Shown: in pieces, positions 16,528-25,336 of the stretch
Position numbering within the stretch: position 1 is the first letter of the stretch
Layout of the letters: every line of letters begins with the position of its first letter
Assembly (NCBI GenBank): GCA_902774245.1
Contig: CACYHQ010000008.1
Span: 62,001 to 126,000, forward strand
DNA length: 64,000 bases
Reading direction: 5' to 3'
Source of the DNA: an uncultured bacterium
GTDB taxonomy: Bacteria; Verrucomicrobiota; Lentisphaeria; Victivallales; UBA1829
Notes under the pieces: model-generated
Databases searched by the model: none
What the model was told of the DNA's origin: nothing
Seen by the model: only the letters and a program-made list of their open reading frames with translations
Translations under genes and position numbers: made by a program

Positions 16528-17157
16528 ATGGCATTGATCGCGATCATCGACTACGATATGGGCAATCTCCGAAACGTGGAGAGAGCTTTGATTTACGCGG
16601 GCGCCGAAGTCCGCATCGTGCGCGCGCCGTCCGAAGCCGCGGATGCCGCGGGCGTGGTCCTGCCGGGCGTCGGGAATTTCCACGACGCGATGAAGAATCT
16701 CGACCGTGCCGGTTTCACCGGATTTCTGCGCGACTGGACAGCGGCGGACAAACCGTTCCTCGGGATCTGTCTGGGGCTTCAGATGCTGTTCGAATCCAGC
16801 GAGGAAGCGCCTGGCGTGCCGGGTCTCGGGATCCTGAAGGGCTGCTGCCGCAAGTTCGAGTCCGCGACGGAGAAAGTGCCGCACATGGGCTGGAACACGG
16901 TATCGTTTCGTTCGTCGCACCCGTGCTTCGCTTCATTCAAGGAACCGAAGTGGTTCTATTTCGTTCATTCGTTCTATGTTGTGCCGGATGACGCGTCCGT
17001 GACCGCCGGACAGACGGATTATATCTGCGGTTTCACCTCGGCTGTGTCGCGCGGCAACTTGGCCGCGACGCAGTTCCATCCGGAGAAAAGTCAGGAAAAC
17101 GGGCTGGCGATCCTGCGCGGATTCTCGGCCCTGTGCAAAGGAGAAACTCAAGTATGA
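16528..17157 (+). CDS. hisH: Imidazole glycerol phosphate synthase, glutaminase subunit
   Basis: 209 aa, a class I glutamine amidotransferase. It releases ammonia from glutamine for HisF in histidine biosynthesis. The nucleophile Cys lies in FLGICLGLQMLF, the His-Glu pair in TQFHPEKSQENG, and the oxyanion region in LPGVGNFHDAM. The ATG at 16528 follows GAAGGATGG. It overlaps hisA by 4 bases (ATGA). hisF is not next to it, which is unusual because HisH and HisF form one enzyme. Confidence 0.95.
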   Translation: MALIAIIDYDMGNLRNVERALIYAGAEVRIVRAPSEAADAAGVVLPGVGNFHDAMKNLDRAGFTGFLRDWTAADKPFLGICLGLQMLFESSEEAPGVPGLGILKGCCRKFESATEKVPHMGWNTVSFRSSHPCFASFKEPKWFYFVHSFYVVPDDASVTAGQTDYICGFTSAVSRGNLAATQFHPEKSQENGLAILRGFSALCKGETQV

Positions 17158-17891
17158 AATTATTCCCCGCCATTGATTTGCTTCACGGCAACTGCGTCCG
17201 TCTTTTCCAGGGCGACTATGCGAAGGAAACGGTGTACGAGAGCACGCCCGCCGACCAGGCCGCCGTCTGGGAACAGGCCGGCGCGCCGCTGATCCATCTG
17301 GTCGACCTCGACGGCGCGAAATCCGGCGCGATGACCAATTCCGAGGCGATCCGTGCGATCTGTGCCCGCATCTCCATCCCTTGCGAACTCGGCGGCGGCA
17401 TCCGCACCGTCGACGACGCCAAACGCGCGTTCGACCTGGGTGTGTCCCGCGTGATCCTCGGGACCGCGGTCTGCGACGATCCGAAGAGCGCCGAGGCGTT
17501 CATTAACGCGTTCGGTCAGGAGAAGATCGTGGCCGGGATCGACGCCCGCGACGGCAAAGTCGCCACGCGCGGCTGGGTCGAGACCTCCACGGTCGATGCG
17601 GCGGCGCTCGCCAGATCGCTGTTCCTCTTCGGTATCGAACGCTTCATCTTCACCGACATCGCCACCGACGGCGCGCTGAAGGGCCCGAATCTCCCGTTCA
17701 TGCGGAATCTCTGCGAACAGCTTCCGGACTGCAGGATCATCGCGTCCGGCGGCGTGAGTTCGCCCGCGGACGTGCGCAATCTGGTCTCGCTCGGCTGCGC
17801 CAACCTCGAAGGCGCGATCGTCGGCAAGGCGCTCTACGACGGCCGCACGACCTACGCCGAACTTCTGAATGCCGTGAAGGACGCCCGCTGA
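17154..17891 (+). CDS. hisA: ProFAR isomerase (phosphoribosylformimino-AICAR-phosphate ribotide isomerase)
   Basis: 245 aa, a TIM barrel. It catalyses the fourth step of histidine synthesis. The catalytic Asp is in MKLFPAIDLLHG; the phosphate-binding loops are CELGGGIRT and IASGGVSSPADV, and the second catalytic Asp is in FTDIATDGALKGPN. It starts in the hisH stop codon (ATGA) with AAAGGAG upstream, and aroB starts one base after it. Confidence 0.95.
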   Translation: MKLFPAIDLLHGNCVRLFQGDYAKETVYESTPADQAAVWEQAGAPLIHLVDLDGAKSGAMTNSEAIRAICARISIPCELGGGIRTVDDAKRAFDLGVSRVILGTAVCDDPKSAEAFINAFGQEKIVAGIDARDGKVATRGWVETSTVDAAALARSLFLFGIERFIFTDIATDGALKGPNLPFMRNLCEQLPDCRIIASGGVSSPADVRNLVSLGCANLEGAIVGKALYDGRTTYAELLNAVKDAR

Positions 17892-17892
17892 C

Positions 17893-18990
17893 ATGGAGAC
17901 CGTGCAAGTCAGCCTCGGGGCGCGCTCCTACGATATTTCCGTGGCGCAGGACCTCTTTACGTCGGGCGCGACCGCCGGACTGCTTGCGCCGTTCGCGAAG
18001 GGCGTGAAAGTCCTGATCGTTTCCGATTCCAACGTCTTCCCGCTGTACGGCGAACTCCTGCATCGTACGCTTCTGGTCGCCGGGGCCTCCGGCGTGTCGG
18101 ATTCCGTCTTTCCTGCCGGCGAGACCTCCAAACACCTCGCGACCATCGGGGATATCTGCCGGGACGCCGCGCGCGCTGGACTTGACCGAGGTTCATTGAT
18201 CGTCGGCCTGGGCGGCGGCGTGGTCGGCGACATGGCGGCGTTTGCCGCGTCCATCTACATGCGCGGGATCCGCTGCGTGCAGATCCCGACCTCGCTTCTG
18301 GCGATGATCGACTCCGGCGTCGGCGGCAAGACCGGCGTGGACCTGCCGGAAGGAAAAAACCTGGTCGGCACATTCTACCAGCCGAAAGCCGTGCTGATGG
18401 ACACGATGTTTCTGAAGTCGCTCCCCGCCCGCGAGATGTCGAACGGTTTCGCCGAGCTCATCAAGCACGCCGTCCTCTTCGATCACGCGCTCTTCGACGA
18501 GCTGGAAGCCGCCGGGGATTCTCTTTTCAGCGACTATGCCCGCCTCGCGTCCCTTGTGGCGCGTTCCTGCGCGCTGAAAGCCGCCGTGGTGTCCCGTGAC
18601 GAACAGGAACGCGGCGAACGCATGCTGCTCAACCTCGGGCACACGTTCGGACACGCGATCGAGAAGGTTCAGGATTACCGCGGGCTGGAACACGGCGAAG
18701 CGGTCGCAGTCGGCATTGCCGCCGCCGCCCGGCTTTCGGTCCGGCTTGGCAAGCTCGACGCGGATTCCGCCGATAAGATCGCGGCGTTGCTCCGTCAGTA
18801 CCGCCTGCCCGTCACGGTCTCCGGTTGCGACATGGCTGCGCTCATGGCGGCGATGGCGTCGGACAAGAAAGCCGTTTCCGGCGTACCGCGCATCGTCCTG
18901 CCGCTCGCCATCGGCCGCGCCGAGGTCCGCATGGACGTCCCGCGCGAGGCCATCGAAGCAGTCTGGGAGGAAGTCTGTGAACGATCATGA
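17893..18990 (+). CDS. aroB: 3-dehydroquinate synthase
   Basis: 365 aa. It converts DAHP to 3-dehydroquinate, the second shikimate step, using NAD+ and Zn or Co. NAD site: LIVGLGGGVVGDMAAFAASIYMR; then PTSLLAMIDSGVGGKTGVD and metal ligands in GFAELIKHAV and LNLGHTFGHAIE, HGEAVAVG. It overlaps dprA by 14 bases at its 3' end. It is part of the his-aro-dprA-comF run. Confidence 0.96.
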   Translation: METVQVSLGARSYDISVAQDLFTSGATAGLLAPFAKGVKVLIVSDSNVFPLYGELLHRTLLVAGASGVSDSVFPAGETSKHLATIGDICRDAARAGLDRGSLIVGLGGGVVGDMAAFAASIYMRGIRCVQIPTSLLAMIDSGVGGKTGVDLPEGKNLVGTFYQPKAVLMDTMFLKSLPAREMSNGFAELIKHAVLFDHALFDELEAAGDSLFSDYARLASLVARSCALKAAVVSRDEQERGERMLLNLGHTFGHAIEKVQDYRGLEHGEAVAVGIAAAARLSVRLGKLDADSADKIAALLRQYRLPVTVSGCDMAALMAAMASDKKAVSGVPRIVLPLAIGRAEVRMDVPREAIEAVWEEVCERS

Positions 18991-20134
18991 CGGCTGCATC
19001 ATTCTGAACATGCTGAACGGCATCGGCGGTTCCCGCGCTAATGCCCTGATCGAATTCTGCGGCTCCGTTTCGGCGATCTTCGAGTCGGACGCCGCCTCGC
19101 TCGCCCGTATCCGCGGCATCAGCTCCGGCCTCGCCGAACGCATCCTCCGCTGGCGCGATTTCGTCGAGTTCGACCGCGAGCTGGAGATCGCGCGGAACGG
19201 CGGCGTGACCGTCCTCTGCCGCACCGACGACGAATATCCGGCGGCCCTGCGCGAACTCCACGACGCCCCGCTCTGCATCTACATGCGAGGAAGCCTGCCC
19301 GCCGACCTCGGCACGCGTTCCATCTCCATCGTCGGCACGCGCAGCGCCTCGAACTACGGCGCACGCATGGCGCGTCACCTCTCGGAATCCGCCGCGTACG
19401 GCGGCTGGACCACGATCAGCGGCCTGGCGGTCGGCATCGACACGATCGTGCATCAGGCCACGGTCGACGCGGGCGGAAAAACGGTAGCCGTGCTCGGCGG
19501 CGGCCTCGCCAAACTTCATCCCGTCGAAAATCTCGACCTCGCACGCGCCATCATCCGCACCGGCGGCGCGGTCATTTCCGAGTTCCCCATGACCACCGCG
19601 CCCACGCGCCACACGTTCCCGATGCGAAACCGGATCATCGCCGGGTTGTCCTGCGGCACGCTCGTGGTCGAAGCGGGCGTCAACAGCGGCTCGCTGATCA
19701 CCGCGGCGCAGGCGCTGGAACAGGGCCGCCACGTGTTCGCCGTGCCGGGCGAGGCGGACAATCCCTCCGCCGCGGGCTGCAACACGCTCATCAAGCAGGG
19801 CGCGAAACTCGTCATGAATTTCGACGACATCCTCGACGAGTTCGATTTCCTGCCCGGATTCCATCCCGCCGCGCTCCGCGAAACGCCCGTGAGTCCGTTC
19901 GGCGCGGACGATGCGGACGGCGCGCAGGACGAACCCGATGCGCTCGACGACTCCATGTTCTCCGAGGAGGAGACGGCGATCCTGAACGTGCTGGCGAAGG
20001 GACCGGCGAACGTCGACACGATCTCCGAGGCCGCGAATATTCCGCCGTCCACCGTGATCTCCACCATGATCGGACTGGAGATCCTGCATCGCGTCCGCAA
20101 GAACTCGGACGGCACCTACTCGAAAAAGCGTTGA
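18977..20134 (+). CDS. dprA: DNA-processing protein DprA
   Basis: 385 aa. It loads RecA on incoming single-stranded DNA during transformation. The N-terminal HhH/SAM-like region (about 10-75) is followed by the Rossmann core with SIVGTRSASNYGA, SGLAVGIDTIVHQATV, LGGGLAKLHPVEN, FPMRNRIIAGLSCGTLVVEA and SLITAAQALEQGR, and a C-terminal winged-helix (DML1-like) domain from about 325. The start is GTG at 18977 with GGGAGG 6 bases upstream, inside the aroB end. comF follows, so two competence-type genes are adjacent. Confidence 0.94.
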   Translation: MNDHDGCIILNMLNGIGGSRANALIEFCGSVSAIFESDAASLARIRGISSGLAERILRWRDFVEFDRELEIARNGGVTVLCRTDDEYPAALRELHDAPLCIYMRGSLPADLGTRSISIVGTRSASNYGARMARHLSESAAYGGWTTISGLAVGIDTIVHQATVDAGGKTVAVLGGGLAKLHPVENLDLARAIIRTGGAVISEFPMTTAPTRHTFPMRNRIIAGLSCGTLVVEAGVNSGSLITAAQALEQGRHVFAVPGEADNPSAAGCNTLIKQGAKLVMNFDDILDEFDFLPGFHPAALRETPVSPFGADDADGAQDEPDALDDSMFSEEETAILNVLAKGPANVDTISEAANIPPSTVISTMIGLEILHRVRKNSDGTYSKKR

Positions 20135-20143
20135 GGCCGTGTC

Positions 20144-20863
20144 ATGCCGTTCCGCCTCGAATCCGTGCTCATTCCGTGTCTTTCCGCGGTCGCGCCGTTC
20201 CGTTGTCCCGTCTGCGGCAAACCTCCGTTCGACGGCACGCCGGGGATGTTCTGCGCGGAGTGTCTGGAGTCGCTGCCCTTCATCGCGCCTCCGTACTGTC
20301 CGGGCTGCGGCGGTCCGATGGACGGCATTCTGGACGTCTGCCCGAAATGTCTTCACCAGCCGCCCCGTCCGTGGAGTCAGGCGTTCTCGCTCTTCCACAT
20401 GGAGGGAAACGCCCGCCTAGCGATCATGATGCTGAAATACCGCAACCGCCCGGAGTTCGCGCGTTCGCTCGGACGGCTGCTCGGGACCAAGCTGAAACGC
20501 GAGCTGCCGTGCCCCGTCGACATGATCGTGCCCGTCCCGCTCCACTGGACGCGTTTCGTTCAGCGCGGATTCAATCAGGCGGACCTGATCTGTCAGGGCA
20601 TCTCGGCGGAACTCGGCGTCCCCGTGGTCCGGGCGCTCCGCCGTGTCCGGCGTACCCGTCAGCAGGCGCGGCTGACGCGTAAAGAAAGAATTTTGAATTT
20701 AACGGGCGCTTTTTCGCCGACGGATTCGACAAAATGCGAAAAGCGTGCTATATTAATTGTGGACGATGTTTTGACGACGGGCACCACGCTTGCCACGGCG
20801 GCGTCTGTCCTGCTTGACGCGGGAGCCGCCAAAGTCTTCGCGGTCTCGGCCGCCCGTCGATGA
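20144..20863 (+). CDS. comF: ComF family amidophosphoribosyltransferase
   Basis: 239 aa. It has an N-terminal double zinc finger (CPVCG, CAEC, CPGCGG, CPKC) and a C-terminal phosphoribosyltransferase fold with the PRPP loop ILIVDDVLTTGTTL. ComF proteins serve DNA uptake in competent bacteria. The stretch about 20680-20765 is clearly AT-richer than the rest of the gene and may carry a promoter for accD. It starts 9 bases after dprA. Confidence 0.88.
   Translation: MPFRLESVLIPCLSAVAPFRCPVCGKPPFDGTPGMFCAECLESLPFIAPPYCPGCGGPMDGILDVCPKCLHQPPRPWSQAFSLFHMEGNARLAIMMLKYRNRPEFARSLGRLLGTKLKRELPCPVDMIVPVPLHWTRFVQRGFNQADLICQGISAELGVPVVRALRRVRRTRQQARLTRKERILNLTGAFSPTDSTKCEKRAILIVDDVLTTGTTLATAASVLLDAGAAKVFAVSAARR
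20725..20754 (+). promoter_or_regulatory. Possible promoter for accD inside comF
   Basis: TTCGAC at 20725-20730, an 18-base spacer, and TATATT at 20749-20754, within an AT-rich patch of comF. The -10 matches the TATATT box seen at other promoters in this window. The -35 is weak. Confidence 0.35.
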
Positions 20864-20908
20864 AATATGAATCACAAGCCGGAATCAACCTAACGATAAG
20901 GTGTTGCC

Positions 20909-21835
20909 ATGGCAGCATTTACCAAAAAAGTCAAGCCTCTGCCGACGACCTCCGCGATCCCGATCGGCGTCATCGCGCATCACGGCATCCAGAAACAGAG
21001 CGAGGTCGCGAAACGGAAGGACATTCCGCAGGGGCTTTGGGAAAAATGCAAGAACTGCAATGAACTGATCTTCTCCAGTCGCAAGGAGGAAAACCTGCAG
21101 GTCTGCCCGAAGTGCGGCTATCATTACCCGATGACCGCGCTGGAGCGCATTGACCTGCTGACCGACCTCGGCAGTTTCTCCGTCGACACGCTCAAATTCG
21201 AGGGCGTGTCCTCCTACGTCGACAAGCTCCGCGCCAACCACGAGAAGACCGGCCTCCGCGACGCCGTGATCTCCGGCGTCACCACCATCAACTTCATCCC
21301 GTACGTCCTCGCCGTCATGGACTTCCGGTTCCTCGGAGCCAGCATGGGCGCGGTCGTCGGCGAGAAGATCACCCGCGCGATCGAGACCGCCACCGCGAAA
21401 CGCCTCCCGCTCGTGATCGTCACGGCCAGCGGCGGCGCGCGCATGTACGAGGGCCTCATCAGCCTCATGCAGATGGCGAAGACCAGCGGCGCGCTTTACC
21501 GCCATAAGGAAGCCGGACTGCCGTACATCGTGATCCTGACCCATCCCACCACCGCGGGCGTCACCGCCAGTTTCGCCTCGCTCGGCGACCTGATCCTGGC
21601 AGAACCCGGTGCGATGGTCGGGTTCGCCGGACGCCGCGTGATCGAGGCGACCACGCAGGCGCAGCTCCCGGACGGCTTCCAGACTTCGGAGTTCCTGCTT
21701 CAGAAGGGCTTCGTCGACCGGATCATCGAACGGAAAAATTTACGGGCGGAACTCACTCTTTGCCTTGAATATTTCACAAAACGGTGTAAAGTAAATAAGG
21801 CGGGAAAATCTTCCCGCAAACAGAAAACAGCATAA
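20909..21835 (+). CDS. accD: Acetyl-CoA carboxylase carboxyltransferase subunit beta
   Basis: 308 aa. With AccA it moves the carboxyl from biotin to acetyl-CoA to make malonyl-CoA. The N-terminal zinc ribbon is CKNC (about 48-51) and CPKC (about 67-70). The crotonase-like core includes SGGARMYEGLISLMQM and the acyl-CoA site LAEPGAMVGFAGRRVIE. The usual PEGFQ appears as LPDGFQTSEFLLQKGFVD. accA is not nearby. The tail is Lys-rich, and its last codons hold the promoter-like sequence of the SRP RNA. Confidence 0.96.
   Translation: MAAFTKKVKPLPTTSAIPIGVIAHHGIQKQSEVAKRKDIPQGLWEKCKNCNELIFSSRKEENLQVCPKCGYHYPMTALERIDLLTDLGSFSVDTLKFEGVSSYVDKLRANHEKTGLRDAVISGVTTINFIPYVLAVMDFRFLGASMGAVVGEKITRAIETATAKRLPLVIVTASGGARMYEGLISLMQMAKTSGALYRHKEAGLPYIVILTHPTTAGVTASFASLGDLILAEPGAMVGFAGRRVIEATTQAQLPDGFQTSEFLLQKGFVDRIIERKNLRAELTLCLEYFTKRCKVNKAGKSSRKQKTA
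21765..21792 (+). promoter_or_regulatory. Promoter-like sequence ahead of the SRP RNA gene
   Basis: TTGAAT (21765-21770), a 16-base spacer and TAAAGT (21787-21792) lie in the last codons of accD. A short perfect hairpin, GCGGGAA (21800-21806) with TTCCCGC (21811-21817), sits just after. Transcription from here would need processing at about 21841 to give the mature RNA. Confidence 0.5.
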
Positions 21836-21840
21836 AATTT

Positions 21841-21952
21841 GCCGTCGTCCGCCGGACCCTGTGCGATGGAATTGCGTGAACCGAGTCAGGTTGGGAACAA
21901 AGCAGCTCTAAGCGTTAAGACCTTGCGCGTAGGCCATCTGTCGGGCGGCGGC
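21841..21952 (+). ncRNA. ffs: Signal recognition particle RNA (4.5S type)
   Basis: About 112 nt. The apical domain carries the SRP signature: GTCAGG at 21885-21890, then TTGGGAACAAA, then GCAGC at 21902-21906. Length and spacing equal E. coli 4.5S, with the GGAA tetraloop kept and the closing stem changed to TTG/CAA in a paired way. The ends close in an 11-bp helix (21841-21851 with 21942-21952, G-U pairs included) and are followed by TTTTC. No Alu-domain extension is present, so this is the short bacterial form. rph starts 28 bases later. Confidence 0.88.
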
Positions 21953-21980
21953 TTTTCTTTCGAACGTGGAAACGGACCCC

Positions 21981-22784
21981 ATGAACAACACGAAACGCAT
22001 TGACGGCCGCGCGCCGTCCCAGCCGCGCAAATTCCGCATCACCCCGGACTACCTCGCCCACCCGATCGCCTCCGCGCTCATCGAGGTCGGCGGCACCAAG
22101 GTCATCTGCTCCGCCTCGTTCGAACAGGGCGTCCCCGGCTGGATGCGCCAGCAGGGCGTCTCCGGCGGCTGGGTCACCAGCGAATACGGCATGATCCCAG
22201 GCGCGGGCAATACGCGCGTTGCGCGCGAGGCCTCCCGCGGCAAGCAGTCCGGCCGCACCATGGAGATCCAGCGCCTCATCGGGCGTTCCTTCCGTTCGGT
22301 CATCGACCTGCAGGCGCTCGGACAGAACACGCTGTACATCGACTGCGACGTGATCGACGCGGACGGCGGCACCCGCTGCGCCTCCATCTGCGGCGCGAGC
22401 GTCGTGCTCCAGATCGCGTTCCGCAAGCTCCTCGCCGAGAAAAAGATCCAGCGGTTCCCCATGCGCGAGAACGTCGGCGCGATCAGCGTCGGCATCCGGG
22501 GCGGCGTGCCGCTGCTCGACCTCTGCTACGAGGAGGATTCCGGCGCGGACGTCGATTTCAACGTCGTCATGACCGAATCCGGCAAGTTCATCGAACTTCA
22601 GGGCACCGCCGAGGAAGTCCCGTTCGACCGCGAACAGCTCGACAAAATTCTTGAGCTGGCGCAGGCCGGTCTTGCCCCCGTTTTCGAGACGCAGAACAAG
22701 ATCCTCTCCGCCTATCCGCTCCCCCAGAGCCACGAACCCTTCGGCAGCCTCGGCGCCGCATTCTCCAACATCAAACTTAAATAA
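21981..22784 (+). CDS. rph: Ribonuclease PH
   Basis: 267 aa from the ATG at 21981; a GTG five codons upstream is possible. It is a phosphorolytic 3'-5' exoribonuclease that trims tRNA ends. The signature is seen as RIDGRAP near the start, GVPGWMRQQGVSGGWVTSEYGMIPGA, RQ-like GRTMEIQRLIGRSFR, and TLYIDCDVIDADGGTR. It lies directly downstream of the SRP RNA, another stable RNA whose 3' end may need trimming. The C-terminal tail is about 20 residues longer than E. coli RNase PH. Confidence 0.93.
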   Translation: MNNTKRIDGRAPSQPRKFRITPDYLAHPIASALIEVGGTKVICSASFEQGVPGWMRQQGVSGGWVTSEYGMIPGAGNTRVAREASRGKQSGRTMEIQRLIGRSFRSVIDLQALGQNTLYIDCDVIDADGGTRCASICGASVVLQIAFRKLLAEKKIQRFPMRENVGAISVGIRGGVPLLDLCYEEDSGADVDFNVVMTESGKFIELQGTAEEVPFDREQLDKILELAQAGLAPVFETQNKILSAYPLPQSHEPFGSLGAAFSNIKLK

Positions 22785-22816
22785 CTTCACATACAACACG
22801 AAAGCACCCCTGCCGC

Positions 22817-23860
22817 ATGCAAACTCCTTCCTCCTACAAAGAAGCCGGCGTCGACATCGACCTCGCAACTGAACTCCTCGGCCGCGTCAAGCCCCGTCTC
22901 GCCGCCGCCCGCCGTCCCGAAATGCTCGCCCCCATCGGCGGCTTCGGCGGCCTCTTCCAGGCCGGTTTCCCGGGCTACCGCGAACCCGTCCTCGTCGCCA
23001 GCATCGACGGCGTCGGCACCAAGCTCATGGTCGCCGCGGAAATGAAGAAGTACGACACGGTCGGCTTCGACATCGTGAACCACTGCATCAACGACATCGC
23101 CGTGCAGGGCGCGGAACCCATCTACTTCCTCGACTACATCGGCATCGGCAAGCTCCGCAGCCCGCTCTACGAAGACGTCCTCGGCGGCATCGCCGACGCC
23201 TGCCGCGCCGCGAACTGCGCCGTGCTCGGCGGCGAGACCGCGGAAATGCCCGGCATGTACGGCAACGACTTCGACCTGGTCGGCATCATCACCGGCATCG
23301 TCGAGAAGAGCGAGATCATCACCGGCGAAAACATCGCCCCCGGCGACGTCGCGATCGGCCTCGCGTCCAACGGCCTCCACACCAACGGATTCAGCCTCGC
23401 CCGGAAACTCCTCTTCGAGGCCAACGGCTTCCGCGTCGATTCCAAGCCCGACATGCTCGACGGCGAATCCGTCGGCGAAGCCCTCCTGAAGCCCCACACC
23501 TGCTACCTCCCCGCCATCAAGGCCGCCAAGGCCGCGGGCGTCACGATCAACGGCATCGCCCACATCACCGGCGGCGGCCTCATCGACAACGTCCCGCGCA
23601 TCCTGCCGAAGACCGTCGACGCCGTCTTCCATCCCGAAAAGATCGACAACTATCTCCCGATCTTCCAGCTCCTGGTCCAGCTCGGCAACCTCCCCGTGCA
23701 GGAAGCCTACCGCGTGTTCAACATGGGCGTCGGCATGGTCTGGTTCGTCCGTCCGGACGCCGTGAAGACCGCCATCGGCGCCGCCGAATCCGCAGGCATC
23801 CACGCGTTCATCTGCGGCGAGGTCACGGAAGGCTCCGGCAAGTCCATCGTCACCGAGTAA
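22817..23860 (+). CDS. purM: Phosphoribosylformylglycinamidine cyclo-ligase (AIR synthetase)
   Basis: 347 aa. It closes the imidazole ring of AIR with ATP in purine synthesis. Motifs: SYKEAGVDID at the start, VASIDGVGTKLMVA, NHCINDIAVQGAEPIYFLDY, VLGGETAEMPGMY, GLASNGLHTNGFSLAR and AHITGGGLIDNVPRILP. No other pur gene is in the window. It lies 32 bases after rph and 6 bases before the permease gene. Confidence 0.96.
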   Translation: MQTPSSYKEAGVDIDLATELLGRVKPRLAAARRPEMLAPIGGFGGLFQAGFPGYREPVLVASIDGVGTKLMVAAEMKKYDTVGFDIVNHCINDIAVQGAEPIYFLDYIGIGKLRSPLYEDVLGGIADACRAANCAVLGGETAEMPGMYGNDFDLVGIITGIVEKSEIITGENIAPGDVAIGLASNGLHTNGFSLARKLLFEANGFRVDSKPDMLDGESVGEALLKPHTCYLPAIKAAKAAGVTINGIAHITGGGLIDNVPRILPKTVDAVFHPEKIDNYLPIFQLLVQLGNLPVQEAYRVFNMGVGMVWFVRPDAVKTAIGAAESAGIHAFICGEVTEGSGKSIVTE

Positions 23861-23866
23861 GCGCGC

Positions 23867-25336
23867 ATGGATACCGAACAGGACAAGACCGGGGCGCGGT
23901 CCGAGGAGCCGACCTCATCCGGGTCGCGCAAATTCCTCCGCCGTCCGAAAGCGGACACGTTCATCGCGCCCGCGCACGGGTTCATCCCCGTCTTCGTGAT
24001 CCTTGTCCTGTTCCTGTTCGCCGCGGTCTTCGTCAAACCGCTTTTCTTCGGCATCCTCGCCGCCATTCTGTCGTTCCACTTCGAACAGTTCCTCGAACGC
24101 CGTTTCTTCAGGACGAAGTTCATGCTCGGGCTGCATGACTTCCTCGTGAAGCTCACCGCCCCGTTCACCGCTTTCCGCAAGCGCATCACGCGCCGTTTCG
24201 GCGACGAAACGGAACAGGCGTCCGGGGCCGAAGCGGAATGTCCGCTGGAACATCCCAACGAGCTCTCCGAGCCGGAACGCCGCCGCATCGCGGCTCAGTC
24301 GTCCGCCCTGACTGTCATCTTCATCGTGATCGTGACCGTGTTTCTCTCCTGGGCGCTTGTTCACTTCATCAGCCCGTTCGCCGCGATGTCCGGCGATTCC
24401 CTGTCCCGTTGGGCGCAGAACAACCACGCGGTCGAAAAGCTCGAGCAGAAGCTCGGCGAACTGCTGGACCGCCTCGACCCGCCCTCGAAAGAGGAAGAGG
24501 GCCTGAACGTCCGCGAACGCCTGCGGAACCGTTTCAACGAGGCGATGGAGGAGCACAACGCCGACTTCGCGAAATACACGCTCAAGGCGGGCAACGAACT
24601 GGTCAAAAACGCGTTCCACATCACGGCGTGGGTCGGAACGTTCGCGTTCGACCTCGTGATGTTCCTGTTCTTCTACTACTATTTCCTGCTCAGAATGGCG
24701 CTCTTCGCCGCCGGACGCGCGGACTTCGGGCAGAACCTCGGCGAATGGACCGTGAGCAGCATCTACGAAAGCGGCTGGCTCCCGGACGCCTCCGAGCACG
24801 AACGCACCGGCGCCGCGCACATCATCAACCACATTTACAAGATGTTCCGGGCATGGCTGGTCGGTTATTTCTGGATCATCGTGCTGGAAACGATCCTGTA
24901 CGCGCTGATCTTCATCCCGTTCAATGTCCCGTTCTGGCCCGTCCTCTCGCTCATCGCTGGCTCCACGATCCTGCTGCCGTTCCTCGGCCCCGTGCTGGCG
25001 GCCATCCTTTCCGTCGTCGTGGCCGTCATCTTCGCGCAGGAAGGCATCGTGATGCCCATCATCGGCATCGCGCTGGCGTACCTGCTGATCCACGTGATTC
25101 TGGAACAGCTCCTGCTGTATCCCGTACTGGTCGGCGAAGCGATCGGCCTGACGCTCGTGGAGACGATCATCGTGGTCCTGCTCGGCGCGGTCGTCGCAGG
25201 CATCTCCGGCATGATCCTCGCCGTACCTGCCGCCGCCCTCCTGAAACTCCTCGTCCCGCTTTTCTACCAGACCCTGAACGCGCGCAGACGCCGCAAGGCG
25301 ATGCTGGCGCGGGATAACGCGGATCCCGGCGCATGA
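23867..25336 (+). CDS. AI-2E transporter (PerM/YdiK) family permease
   Basis: 489 aa. The hydrophobic pattern fits the family: helices at about 43-70, a helix at about 145-168, and a block of C-terminal helices from about 255 to 470 with long GxxA-rich stretches. It has long charged loops near residues 70-140 and 175-250. The substrate is unknown; members export small metabolites or ions. It overlaps the zinc-ribbon gene by 4 bases (ATGA), so the two are coupled. Confidence 0.75.
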   Translation: MDTEQDKTGARSEEPTSSGSRKFLRRPKADTFIAPAHGFIPVFVILVLFLFAAVFVKPLFFGILAAILSFHFEQFLERRFFRTKFMLGLHDFLVKLTAPFTAFRKRITRRFGDETEQASGAEAECPLEHPNELSEPERRRIAAQSSALTVIFIVIVTVFLSWALVHFISPFAAMSGDSLSRWAQNNHAVEKLEQKLGELLDRLDPPSKEEEGLNVRERLRNRFNEAMEEHNADFAKYTLKAGNELVKNAFHITAWVGTFAFDLVMFLFFYYYFLLRMALFAAGRADFGQNLGEWTVSSIYESGWLPDASEHERTGAAHIINHIYKMFRAWLVGYFWIIVLETILYALIFIPFNVPFWPVLSLIAGSTILLPFLGPVLAAILSVVVAVIFAQEGIVMPIIGIALAYLLIHVILEQLLLYPVLVGEAIGLTLVETIIVVLLGAVVAGISGMILAVPAAALLKLLVPLFYQTLNARRRRKAMLARDNADPGA

